A DNA stretch of 17,113 nt from positions 1-17,113 of the forward strand of contig CAKURN010000007.1 in assembly GCA_934675695.1 (NCBI GenBank), given 5' to 3'. Every line of letters begins with the position of its first letter. Position 1 is the stretch's first letter. Below are positions 6,388-14,444 of this stretch, one piece after another. The position numbers and the translations under genes are program-made. The notes beneath the pieces were generated by a model, which saw only the letters and a list, made by a program, of their open reading frames with translations, was not told the DNA's origin and ran no database searches. Source of the stretch: an uncultured Candidatus Melainabacteria bacterium (GTDB taxonomy: Bacteria > Cyanobacteriota > Vampirovibrionia > Gastranaerophilales > Gastranaerophilaceae).

Positions 6388-7359
6388 ATGATAAATCCAA
6401 CTTCACCATTGTTACAAGCAAGAATAGCACAACAACAAAACAACTCTGTAAACCAACAACCAAAACAAGATTTGCCCAAAGTAGAAGATAGTGTTGAACT
6501 ATCGACAAAACCAAAAATGTCCAAAAAGAAAAAAGCTCTTATTGCTTTTACAGCTGCTCTAGGTGCTGCTGCAGTAGCTGCAGGTGTTGTTTCTTTAACT
6601 AGAAAAGGTGTCATACAAGACAAGACTTTAGTCCAAGCCGTTCAAGGAACTGAACAAAAAATCAAAACCGCTTCACAAGGTATTTTAGATGATGTTCAAA
6701 AAATTCAAGACACATTAAATGCTGCTCAAAAAAGAGTTGATGAGGTTTTGAGTAGTTTTACCGAAGTTAAACCTTTAGAAGATGGTACAAAAGTTATTGA
6801 AAAATTTGCTGATGATGGAAAAACTTTAGTTAGCAAATCTACTCTAAGAAATGATTTTTTAACTATTGATGATTTTGCTGAAAAAACCAGAATAAATGCA
6901 AACAATGGAAAATTAAGAAACTTTTACAAAGGTGCTGAATTTTCTGGCGATTATATAAAAAGAGCAGATGAATGTTTTGAGATTTTTGAAGGTTTTTATA
7001 GAAATGCTGAATTTGTTGACGGAAGTGCTATAAAAGCTGATGAATATTTTGACTTTTTAGGTAAAGAAGCAAGTAAAAACAATTTATATCAATATCATAA
7101 AAATGTCGAATTTACTCCTGATAATGCTACAAAATCAGATGAATGTTTCAGCTTTACAGATGGAAAATTATTCGCTTGGGCAAAAGACTATCAGAAAAAT
7201 TTTCTTGCAGATGAATTTGGTGGAGAAAAAATATTTTTTGATGACGATGAAAAGTTGATACAATGGGCAAATAATTATCAACTAAGCAGTGACGGTAAAA
7301 ACTGGACATACGACAGTCTAATAAATGTTGAAAATGGAAAAATAAAAAAATATTCCTAA
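6388..7359 (+). CDS. Hypothetical membrane-anchored protein with degenerate C-terminal repeats
   Basis: Not recognised as a known family. The 323 residues run: a polar Gln/Asn-rich N-terminus (1-40), a lysine-rich patch KMSKKKKA (43-50), one hydrophobic Ala-rich segment (50-70) that is the likely membrane span, a possible coiled coil (80-122), and an aromatic and acidic repeat region from about 170 to the end. Repeats include Y-x-[GN]-A-E-F at 180 and 204, with a looser form at 236-242. The motif [RK]-[AS]-D-E-[CY]-F occurs at 192-197, 216-221 and 249-254, and paired GKLFAWAKDY/EKLIQWANNY elements near 259 and 288. The repeat style recalls short beta-hairpin repeats such as MORN-like ones, but no assignment is claimed. 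AAAAGGAT sits just upstream of the ATG. The stop is 2 bp from the flhA stop (convergent). Confidence 0.85.
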   Translation: MINPTSPLLQARIAQQQNNSVNQQPKQDLPKVEDSVELSTKPKMSKKKKALIAFTAALGAAAVAAGVVSLTRKGVIQDKTLVQAVQGTEQKIKTASQGILDDVQKIQDTLNAAQKRVDEVLSSFTEVKPLEDGTKVIEKFADDGKTLVSKSTLRNDFLTIDDFAEKTRINANNGKLRNFYKGAEFSGDYIKRADECFEIFEGFYRNAEFVDGSAIKADEYFDFLGKEASKNNLYQYHKNVEFTPDNATKSDECFSFTDGKLFAWAKDYQKNFLADEFGGEKIFFDDDEKLIQWANNYQLSSDGKNWTYDSLINVENGKIKKYS

Positions 7360-7378
7360 TACTATTCTCCAATAGTAT
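7359..7378 (-). terminator. Weak candidate terminator for the flagellar operon
   Basis: ATACTAT (7359-7365) and ATAGTAT (7372-7378) form a 7-bp A/T stem overlapping both convergent stop codons. On the minus strand it is followed, after a few bases, by a run of T's (complement of about 7341-7350). The AT-only stem is weak. Confidence 0.35.
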
Positions 7379-9446
7379 CAACAGCTTCTACTCTAATATC
7401 TGTTATCAATTCAGAATATGAAATTACAACAATCGTTGGTATATGGCGTTCTAACATTTGGTACAAAGGAAGTCTGATTCTAGGAGAACACAATATTACA
7501 GGCTGAACACCAATTGCTCCTTGTGCGCGCATTAAGGTATTTGCAGTCGATTCAATGAGTTCTTGCACTTGCATAGGATTTAACAAAAACATTGTACCCA
7601 ATTCTGTTCTTTGGCAACTATCGTCAAGGATTTTTTCCCATTCAGAAGAAAGAGTCAAAGCATAGAGGACTTTGTCTTTGGTTGAATTAGACAAACATAT
7701 TTGCCTACCCAAAGCAGCACGAAGCCTTTCTGATAGAATATCAGGCTCTTTTGAAAATCTTGCATAATCACACAAGCGTTCAAAAATAAATATAATATCT
7801 TTGATTGAAACTTTTTCTCTAATTAAATTAACAAATATTTTTCTAAGATCAGATGTCGAAATAATAGTCGGAACAAGGTCATTTACCAAAGTCGGGTCTT
7901 GTGATTTTACCAGTTCCATCAACTTCAATACATCTGTTTTTGTCATTACTTCGTCAACGTATTTACGGACACATTCTTGCAAGTGCGTTACGATAACATC
8001 AACCGCATCAATTGCTTGGATTTTGTCATTTTTGCCTATGTGTTGAGGATTTAACCAATAAGCCTGAGATTGAAACGTTGGTTCAACTGCAACAATAGCG
8101 TTTTCAGGCAGTTTTTTCCCTAGTGCCTGATATTGATCAGCAATAACCATTAATTTTCCAGGATAAACAGTACCCAATGCAACAGGATTTCCACGAATAG
8201 AAATCAAATACTCGTTATCACCGATTGCAGATGAATCCATAATTCTGATATTTGGGATAATATAGCCTAAATCATCAGTTACACGTTGACGAAGTGCTGC
8301 GATTTTTGCAAGCAACTGTCCGTCTTGTTCCGGATCTGCAATAACCAACAATGCAGCACCAACTTGCAAAGATAAAACGTCAACACCCAATCTTTCGTAC
8401 ATTTTGTTTGGATTAACCAAATCTTGCATATTTTGTTTAACGGCGTCTAACTGCCCTAATTGTTGTTGAACATCTTGATTAACAAGAACAGAAAAAGCAC
8501 CTCCAACCAATATCAAAGCAAAAATAACAAAAGGATACCAAGGCAAATGTGTCATTGGAGAAGTCAAAGCACACAACATCAAAAAGCCTGCAGCCAAAAA
8601 CAAACTTGTTGGTTTAGATAAAATCTGCAATGCCAAATCTGAACCCAATGCAACGCCTGAACCAGTTGCACGTGACATAACGATACCTGATGATATTGAC
8701 ATCAACAAAGATGGAACTTGTGAACACAAACCGTCCCCGATTGTTAACGTTGTGTATTTACCGATTGCATCTTCCGGTGCCATACCGTTTACGATTATCC
8801 CAATAATCAAACCACCTACAATGTTGATGATTGTAATAATGATACCTGCAATAGTATCACCTTTTACGAATTTCATTGCACCGTCCATTGAACCATAGAG
8901 GCTTGATTCTCTTTGCAAGTCTTCACGACGTTTGACTGCTTCATCAGGTGAAATCAATCCTGCGTTGAAATCGGCATCGATTGTCATTTGTTTACCCGGC
9001 ATCGCATCTAGTGCAAAACGTGCAGAAACTTCTGCAATACGTTCAGCACCTTTTGTAATAACCATAAACTGTACAACCGTAATAATCAAAAATATAACTA
9101 TACCAACAATCATATTACCGCCTGAAACGAAATCACCAAAAGCGGTAACGACCTGTCCGGCATCGCCTTTTGCAAGAATTAAACGGGTAGATGCAATAGA
9201 CAAAACCAATCTAAATACTGTACCAATAAGCAAAATTGATGGAAATGCCGCCAATTCAAGGGGTTTGTTTACATATAAAGATATCATTAATAAAACAATG
9301 CCCAATGTAATATTAAAACCTATGGACATATTTATCATCCAGTTTGGAACTTCAAACAACAAAATTCCAATCAACAATATTACAAAAATTGCTAATGCAA
9401 ATTCAGAAAGTAAATTTGTGCCTTGTTTACCACCCGGAGCTGCCAA
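7362..9446 (-). CDS. flhA: Flagellar export gate protein FlhA
   Basis: The core inner-membrane component of the flagellar type III export gate; its cytosolic ring docks substrates and chaperones. The protein has 694 residues, standard length. The N-terminal half has multiple membrane segments (for example about 15-32, 40-57, 112-130, 200-225). The FHIPEP signature AEVSARFALDAMPGKQMTID is at about 138-157. The soluble domain fills the second half. The start is TTG (9446-9444), directly after the fliH stop codon; a strong GAGGAGGT lies 6 nt upstream, and the first in-frame ATG would cut into the first membrane segment. It is the last gene of the minus-strand flagellar operon. Confidence 0.97.
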   Translation of the reverse strand: MAAPGGKQGTNLLSEFALAIFVILLIGILLFEVPNWMINMSIGFNITLGIVLLMISLYVNKPLELAAFPSILLIGTVFRLVLSIASTRLILAKGDAGQVVTAFGDFVSGGNMIVGIVIFLIITVVQFMVITKGAERIAEVSARFALDAMPGKQMTIDADFNAGLISPDEAVKRREDLQRESSLYGSMDGAMKFVKGDTIAGIIITIINIVGGLIIGIIVNGMAPEDAIGKYTTLTIGDGLCSQVPSLLMSISSGIVMSRATGSGVALGSDLALQILSKPTSLFLAAGFLMLCALTSPMTHLPWYPFVIFALILVGGAFSVLVNQDVQQQLGQLDAVKQNMQDLVNPNKMYERLGVDVLSLQVGAALLVIADPEQDGQLLAKIAALRQRVTDDLGYIIPNIRIMDSSAIGDNEYLISIRGNPVALGTVYPGKLMVIADQYQALGKKLPENAIVAVEPTFQSQAYWLNPQHIGKNDKIQAIDAVDVIVTHLQECVRKYVDEVMTKTDVLKLMELVKSQDPTLVNDLVPTIISTSDLRKIFVNLIREKVSIKDIIFIFERLCDYARFSKEPDILSERLRAALGRQICLSNSTKDKVLYALTLSSEWEKILDDSCQRTELGTMFLLNPMQVQELIESTANTLMRAQGAIGVQPVILCSPRIRLPLYQMLERHIPTIVVISYSELITDIRVEAVDTIGE

Positions 9447-10250
9447 CTATAGACCTCCTCTATATATTCCAAAAGCACCTTGCAAAATTGCAAGCTGTGT
9501 TCTGAAATTGGCATCAATTACGCCATTGTTTGCAACAACCAAGCAGCTGCCTTTTTCTACTGAATCATCAGATACGAAATTGACTTTTGCTGTTATGTTT
9601 TTACCTTTTATAACTTCAGGCAAAGATACTTGAGCAAATTCTATATCTTGAGAATTTACTTTTATTGTTACTTTTTGAGTATCTGTGCTTATTTCGTCCA
9701 TTACTGACATAACAATATTTTTCAACACATCGTTTGAAATTTCTACTTCTTTTTTAATGATTTTTTTTGCAATTTCCATAGACAATTCCATAATATGAGG
9801 ATAAAATTCTTTATACATTTCATCTTTCATATCCAAAAATTCTTCCAGTGCGGTTTTTATATTGTCTATGTCTTGTTGGGCTTTTGATAGACCATTTTGA
9901 TAGCCTTCACGTGCTGCAAGCTCTTTTATAGAGTGAGCTTCTTGTTGAGCACGAGTAACCAAAGAACGCTCATCTATTCTTCTATAACCTCTGCGTCTAT
10001 CGCCCCTTCTTCTTTCAATTCTTTCTTTAAATTCGATAGAAGATATGTCAATTTTTTCAAAAGATTCGTTTTCAACATCTTCTTTTGGAGGTTTTAATTC
10101 TATTTGTATTTCTTCTTTTTTGTTTGTATTTTCAGCTTTTTCGACATCAAGAATAACGGCTTCTTTTTTTATTACATTCTTTTTTTTATGAGAAACCGAA
10201 GAAGAAGGTTGTTCTTTTTTTGAAGTAGAATTTTTACCTCTGATTATCAT
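9447..10250 (-). CDS. fliH: Flagellar export ATPase regulator FliH
   Basis: FliH dimers bind FliI ATPase and link it to the C-ring and export gate. The protein has 267 residues. The C-terminal half (about 145-267) shows the FliH/SctL pattern: YPHIMELSMEIAKKIIKKEV, then DEISTDTQKVTIKVNSQD, and near the end GSCLVVANNGVIDANFRTQL. The middle (about 100-140) is a helical Ala/Gln-rich region (REGYQNGLSKAQQDI). The N-terminus is lysine-rich and disordered, followed by an unusual arginine cluster (77-91, ERRRGDRRRGYRR). The start ATG overlaps the upstream stop by 4 bases (ATGA), implying translational coupling. Confidence 0.88.
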   Translation of the reverse strand: MIIRGKNSTSKKEQPSSSVSHKKKNVIKKEAVILDVEKAENTNKKEEIQIELKPPKEDVENESFEKIDISSIEFKERIERRRGDRRRGYRRIDERSLVTRAQQEAHSIKELAAREGYQNGLSKAQQDIDNIKTALEEFLDMKDEMYKEFYPHIMELSMEIAKKIIKKEVEISNDVLKNIVMSVMDEISTDTQKVTIKVNSQDIEFAQVSLPEVIKGKNITAKVNFVSDDSVEKGSCLVVANNGVIDANFRTQLAILQGAFGIYRGGL

Positions 10251-11203
10251 ACGATATTTTCTTCTATATATTTAGATACAGTATCTGCAATATATGCGGG
10301 CAATTTTTTTCTTTTGCCGTCATAACAGGAAGAAACAAAATCCTTTATTGCAGGTCTTTCATTATCTATAATAGTAGAAATTTGTTCTCTAGACGAATTT
10401 TTAACAATTTTATACAATTTTTTGTAAGCTCTATCATAACTTATTACGATTGTTTCAGGTAAAACCGTTTTTAAATCTTCAAAACATTTTATTGTCGCAT
10501 TCAAATCCATTTTTTCTTCTAAATCAGGAATTTTTAAATACTTCAACAATACATCTCTTTCAGGCTTGTTAAAGCCTTGTACGATATTTTTTATTTTTTC
10601 ACTCGGGAAACTTTTTATCAATACAGCCAAAGAAGCCAATCTCACAATTTTGTCATCGGACATGCATTCTGTTTGTATTTTTATGTCGTCGTTTGCCTGT
10701 TCGACTGCCATATTGTCAATGTTTGATTGTGACAATGTGTTTTTTGCCAAATCTTGGCTCAAAACTCCTTTTTGCTCCAATTCAGCAACGGCTTTTGAGA
10801 AACTTTTCTTAACTTGTGCTTCTACAAGAGCGATGAGTTGTTCTTGCGGAATTTCGTTTTCTATTGCTTTTTTTGCAACATCAAAAACCGTAAAAGCAAC
10901 TTTTTGTAAAATGCCTTCCCTTAATTCTGTAGCAATTCCTGCTCTTATTACATCTATTGATTTATGAAAAATCCACTCACCAATAAACTGAACAACAAGA
11001 CAAGCCTCTTGAGCATTGAGTTTAGAATCTTTTTCGCCAACAAGAGCATCGCCTGCCATTTTGCAAAAACGATAAATTATATCAACAATAAATTCTAAAT
11101 CTTTTTTTTGAATATCATTAGGCACTACTTGTCTTGCTTGTGAAGACAAGTCACGAGCAAATGCTTCTGAATTAAAATTACTTATTCCTGTATTTTCTGC
11201 CAT
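10247..11203 (-). CDS. Divergent FliG-like flagellar motor switch protein
   Basis: This gene sits exactly where fliG is expected, between fliF and fliH, and its 318 residues are close to FliG length (about 330-340). The sequence is divergent. A segment at about 195-223 (LIKSFPSEKIKNIVQGFNKP, then ERDVLLKYL) has the helix pattern of the FliG middle domain but lacks the EHPQ motif. Residues 240-270 (CFEDLKTVLPETIVISYDRA, then YKKLYKIV) resemble the torque helix FxDLxxLDDRxIQxVLREV with an insertion. Known FliG couples the MS ring to the C-ring and interacts with the stator. The classical charged torque residues are only partly recognisable (Asp257, Arg258). No Shine-Dalgarno is visible; it starts 20 bp after fliF. 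It could instead be an unrelated lineage-specific protein. Confidence 0.55.
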   Translation of the reverse strand: MAENTGISNFNSEAFARDLSSQARQVVPNDIQKKDLEFIVDIIYRFCKMAGDALVGEKDSKLNAQEACLVVQFIGEWIFHKSIDVIRAGIATELREGILQKVAFTVFDVAKKAIENEIPQEQLIALVEAQVKKSFSKAVAELEQKGVLSQDLAKNTLSQSNIDNMAVEQANDDIKIQTECMSDDKIVRLASLAVLIKSFPSEKIKNIVQGFNKPERDVLLKYLKIPDLEEKMDLNATIKCFEDLKTVLPETIVISYDRAYKKLYKIVKNSSREQISTIIDNERPAIKDFVSSCYDGKRKKLPAYIADTVSKYIEENIV

Positions 11204-11223
11204 AGTTTTTTAAGTCGTTTCTT

Positions 11224-12948
11224 TTATGCACTTTCAATCCAATTTTTGAGTTTTTCTATTGCTTCGTTTTCGTCCATAGAATTAAAATCAGATTCCAGTT
11301 CATCTATTGCATCTGCCAAATTGCCACGGTTTTGGCTTTGGCTTCTTGCTGCCATGTTTTTTGCTTGTTCAATTGCTAAAGTGTATTGGTTTTTTTGTTC
11401 AATCATATTTTGTGCCATCTGTTCTTGTTGTGCGATTAAATTGTTTGCTTGGTTTGTAACGTCTTTCAACTGTTGTTCTTGCGTTGCTGCAATTTCTCTT
11501 AGGTATTCAAGTTCTTCTTGTTGCTTTTTGCTTGCGTCTTTTACTTTTTTTCCAATATGACTCAAGCCAAAAATCAAACCAATAAGAAGCATACCCCCTA
11601 CAACCCACCAAGGATTTCCTGATTCTTCAGGCTTTGGAAGTTCGTTTTCTTTGTCAGGTGCCATAACTAAACTGTTAGATTCTACATAAGCAATAGAAAC
11701 ATCTTCGGGTTTCACTTTTGGGCTTGCAGCAGAAGCGATTAAAGATTTTAATTCAAACAAACTCATATTTGCAGGAATTGCATTTTCTTCAATCGAAACT
11801 GCGATAGAGATTTTTTCTATTATTCCTGCGTCCATATATTCATTTACTTGTGTTTTAGATACGCCGTATTGGGTTTCTGTTGCTGTTCTTGAGTATTTTC
11901 TATCTTGAGAAGAAGAACCGTTTTGGATTCCGTTTTGTACCCCATCAGGAACTTGTACACTAACCGGACTCATGCCAGAAGACGTTGAGTCATTGTGGTT
12001 GTCACCTAGATTTTCTTTAAACTGCTGTTCAGATACAGAAGTTTTTTGATTAGGGTCATACAAAATACTCGATTTTTCAACAGGTGACTGAGTCAAAAAT
12101 GTAGAAACCGTTGCAATGTAATTGCCTTTTCCTAACAATTTGTCTAATTGAGCATTGACTTTTGACTGCATATATTTGTCGTTTTCTTCGATTTTTGCAA
12201 TAGCATCATCAGATGCACCAATTATTGAATTGTATACTGTTCCGTTTGTATCTGTAATAGAGATATTATCGGCTTCTAGCCCGTTTACTGCACCTAAAAG
12301 AAGATTAGAGATAGCTTTTACTTTCATATTGTCTAATCTTTCTCCGGATGGCATAGTGATTTGAACCGTTGCTGTTATAGGTTTTTGTTCTGATGCAAAG
12401 AATGTTTGTTCAGGAATAGAAACAAATACCTGTGCGTTTTCGATAGGAGGGATTTTTCTGATTAATCTGGACAATTCGCCATTCATTGCTCTTATTAATC
12501 TGATTTTTTTATCATCTTTTGTAGATGTAAAATCACCTTTATCGAAAATTTCAAGCCCTGTGTGTTCGTCCAGTAAACCGCTTTTTACTATCGCCAAAAG
12601 TGCTCTATCTCTTTGGTCTTGGGTGTATTCTTTTAAAACTATACTTTGTTTAGAACCATCAGGAACTTTTGTTGCAATTATTTGTTCACGAGCCAAAAGT
12701 GCTTGAACCTCTAGAGCTTTTCCGGGGTTGTCTGTTGTAAACAAAGTAACAGGGTCGTTTTTTATGACTTTTTCTGAAACTTTTATTTTTTGGTCTACAT
12801 TTTCATTTGCAGCAGAATTTGACGAATTAACATTAGCAAGCACAAAAATCACCAACACAAAAACAATTGCCAACGTAACTCCGCAGCAAATTATTGTATA
12901 TAAAAGTGGTTTGTTTTCAGTTATTTGTTTTAGGTCAAATTTTTCCAT
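11224..12948 (-). CDS. fliF: Flagellar MS-ring protein FliF
   Basis: FliF builds the membrane-supramembrane ring on which rod, switch and export gate assemble. The protein has 574 residues. It has a membrane segment at about 16-38, the YscJ/FliF ring-building domains (about 64-240, including TDNPGKALEVQALL and NGELSRLIRKIPPIENAQVF), the FliF-specific middle with a low-complexity loop (about 300-355), a second membrane segment at about 447-465 (WWVVGGMLLIGLIFGL), and a cytosolic tail. The tail contains a Gln/Glu-rich coiled coil (about 472-535) and ends DENEAIEKLKNWIESA, resembling the FliG-binding C-terminal motif of FliF. No good ribosome binding site is visible. It lies 57 bp downstream of fliE. 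Confidence 0.95.
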   Translation of the reverse strand: MEKFDLKQITENKPLLYTIICCGVTLAIVFVLVIFVLANVNSSNSAANENVDQKIKVSEKVIKNDPVTLFTTDNPGKALEVQALLAREQIIATKVPDGSKQSIVLKEYTQDQRDRALLAIVKSGLLDEHTGLEIFDKGDFTSTKDDKKIRLIRAMNGELSRLIRKIPPIENAQVFVSIPEQTFFASEQKPITATVQITMPSGERLDNMKVKAISNLLLGAVNGLEADNISITDTNGTVYNSIIGASDDAIAKIEENDKYMQSKVNAQLDKLLGKGNYIATVSTFLTQSPVEKSSILYDPNQKTSVSEQQFKENLGDNHNDSTSSGMSPVSVQVPDGVQNGIQNGSSSQDRKYSRTATETQYGVSKTQVNEYMDAGIIEKISIAVSIEENAIPANMSLFELKSLIASAASPKVKPEDVSIAYVESNSLVMAPDKENELPKPEESGNPWWVVGGMLLIGLIFGLSHIGKKVKDASKKQQEELEYLREIAATQEQQLKDVTNQANNLIAQQEQMAQNMIEQKNQYTLAIEQAKNMAARSQSQNRGNLADAIDELESDFNSMDENEAIEKLKNWIESA

Positions 12949-13005
12949 ATTTTGGCAATTTTCTTATAGTAAAAATTGTACTATTATTCTTTTTTAAAGT
13001 TAATA

Positions 13006-13314
13006 CTAAATAGTTATTTGCATGATTTTTTCATACGTTTGTAGTATCTTGCCTGTGACAGTTGCAGCAGCTTGTACAGTAAGTTCGCTTTTTGCAACAG
13101 CGGCCATTACATCATGGACATCGGCTTTGCCTTGCATAGCATCAGCAAGAAGCTCTTGAGGTTTGTTTGTGGTTTCATTCATTTCGCTAATCATATCAAT
13201 CATCAGATTTTTAAAATTTCCTGTTTTGTTGTCTGTATTAACAGAAACACCACCTTCTATTGGTTGCATTTTATCTAATCTGGAAAAATTAATATGTCCG
13301 ATTTTACTGTTCAT
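13006..13314 (-). CDS. fliE: Flagellar hook-basal body complex protein FliE
   Basis: FliE is the adaptor joining the MS ring/export gate to the proximal rod. The protein has 102 residues, typical length. The C-terminal half matches the family: GKADVHDVMAAVAKSELTVQ (about 62-81), then a helix ending LQTYEKIMQITI, as in the family's VxAYxEIMxMxV ending. An AAAGGA ribosome binding site precedes the ATG. It lies 12 bp downstream of the transglycosylase gene and upstream of fliF. In many genomes fliE follows flgBC; here those genes are at the other end of the window on the opposite strand. Confidence 0.92.
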   Translation of the reverse strand: MNSKIGHINFSRLDKMQPIEGGVSVNTDNKTGNFKNLMIDMISEMNETTNKPQELLADAMQGKADVHDVMAAVAKSELTVQAAATVTGKILQTYEKIMQITI

Positions 13315-13326
13315 TTTTTATTCCTT

Positions 13327-14025
13327 TTATAGGTAGTTTTTTAATACGGCTCTAACGTAATTTTGGGTTTCAGCGTAAGGCGGAACACCTGAGTACTTGT
13401 CTACTGCCCCTGGACCTGCATTGTATGCGGCAAGAGCAAGAATTTTGTTTCCATTGTATTTATCTAACATTTGTTTTAGATATTTGACGCCGCCTTCTAT
13501 GTTTTCTTTTGGGTCTAGGGGATTATTTACGCCGAGTGATTTTGCCGTTTTTGGCATTAATTGCATCAATCCCATTGCACCTGCTTTTGATATAGCGTTT
13601 GGATTGAATGCAGATTCTTGTTTTATTAGGGCTTGTACGAGTTTTTCTTCTACTCCGTAGTTTTTGCTTATGTTTTTTACATAGTCTAGGATTTTGTCTT
13701 TAGAAGTTAGTTTTTCGTTTGTTATTGGAGTGGTTTTTGTTGATATTGTATTTATTTTGTCTACACCTTTAGACAAACTTCCAAACGGCAAAAAAGATGT
13801 CGTTTTTACATTTGGGGGCAAATCAACATTGAACAAGTTGTTGTTTCTTTGTGATGAATCTATTTTTGACTCGGCTAAAATTTCATTGAAGCCTTTCATA
13901 GATTCGGTTTTTGTTTCTTCTACAGGATAGAATGAATTTATGTAGCGGTTTAATTCATCTACACGTGAATATGCAGTTGCTTGAGAAGAAGAATTTATGT
14001 AATTTTGGATTTGTGGACTGAACAT
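13327..14025 (-). CDS. Flagellar-operon lytic transglycosylase (SLT domain)
   Basis: Cleaves the glycan backbone of peptidoglycan, probably opening the wall for the rod. The C-terminal SLT/goose-lysozyme-like domain spans about 113-233: catalytic Glu138 in IKQESAFNPNAIS, GAMGLMQLMPKTAKSLGV (150-167), ALAAYNAGPGAVDKYSGVPP (198-217) and YAETQNYVRAVL (218-229). Residue numbers count from the TTG at 14028, one codon earlier; the ATG at 14025 fits as well, and GGGGAAAAGG serves either. There is no signal peptide: residues 1-110 are polar and low complexity, with MKGFNEIL recalling short helices in flagellar export substrates. This suggests export by the flagellar system, a FlgJ-like role. It is the first gene of the operon. 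Confidence 0.92.
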   Translation of the reverse strand: MFSPQIQNYINSSSQATAYSRVDELNRYINSFYPVEETKTESMKGFNEILAESKIDSSQRNNNLFNVDLPPNVKTTSFLPFGSLSKGVDKINTISTKTTPITNEKLTSKDKILDYVKNISKNYGVEEKLVQALIKQESAFNPNAISKAGAMGLMQLMPKTAKSLGVNNPLDPKENIEGGVKYLKQMLDKYNGNKILALAAYNAGPGAVDKYSGVPPYAETQNYVRAVLKNYL

Positions 14026-14131
14026 CAACCTTTTCCCCTGTTTTTATTTTCGGACACAAAAAAGTATTCTGAAATAAAACGAGAATAATTCATTCATTTG
14101 TATTAAATATTTAATGTTTTGTACAAAAAAA

Positions 14132-14392
14132 TCAATCTAAATCGATAAAATCTTCCGGCAATTCTTCATCTAACATTTTGCCAAATTCTTCAAAAGTCAT
14201 ACCGAGTGCTTTTATTACTTTTGCAATTTTAGAAAAATACGCTTGCGAATAACCGTTTTCTATCACGTTTAGAGAAGACTTTGCAATATCATTTTCATAA
14301 CAAAAAATAGTAAACTTCAAACCTTTTTGTTTTCGTTTATTTTTTAAAATTTTTCCAACTGTTTTATAAAAATTTTTATCACTCGTTTGCAT
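14132..14392 (-). CDS. Small XRE/Cro-CI family helix-turn-helix regulator
   Basis: This 86-residue protein consists almost entirely of one HTH_XRE-type domain: TVGKILKNKRKQKGL (helix 1), a less regular turn region, DIAKSSLNVIENGYSQAYFS (recognition area), then IAKVIKALGMTFEEFGKML, the typical final helix with the LGMxxxEF pattern. The tail is acidic (EELPEDFIDLD). It probably binds DNA as a dimer; the perfect inverted repeat in its upstream region is a natural candidate target. It is divergent from the prepilin gene and 106 bp upstream of the flagellar operon on the same strand. Target genes are not shown by the sequence. Confidence 0.85.
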   Translation of the reverse strand: MQTSDKNFYKTVGKILKNKRKQKGLKFTIFCYENDIAKSSLNVIENGYSQAYFSKIAKVIKALGMTFEEFGKMLDEELPEDFIDLD

Positions 14393-14424
14393 TAAGTAAA
14401 TAATAATGTTAAATTATAATAAAA

Positions 14425-14444
14425 TATTCCATACGTTTGGAATA
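14425..14444. promoter_or_regulatory. Inverted repeat, candidate operator between XRE and prepilin genes
   Basis: TATTCCA (14425-14431) and its exact complement TGGAATA (14438-14444) are separated by 6 bp. A TATAAT at 14415-14420, nearly palindromic as ATTATAAT, can serve as -10 on either strand next to it. Occupancy would cover the -35 zone of the regulator promoter and the early transcribed region of the prepilin gene. Confidence 0.55.

Noticed and set aside
6388..7359. Assigning the repeat protein to a toxin/antitoxin or MORN family
   Set aside because: The DGK-type repeats are only loosely similar and no diagnostic motif was visible.
8932..9633. Long plus-strand open frame of 233 residues
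   Set aside because: It is wholly antisense to flhA and the fliH end; both of those have clear family motifs, and the antisense product has none.
14040..14075. Flagellar sigma-28 promoter before the transglycosylase gene
   Set aside because: A TCCGAAAA stretch on the minus strand loosely resembles the -10, but no TAAA-type -35 is at the right distance.
14102..14115. 14-bp palindrome ATTAAATATTTAAT
   Set aside because: Made only of A and T with no loop, in a very AT-rich gap; likely chance, and not a terminator.
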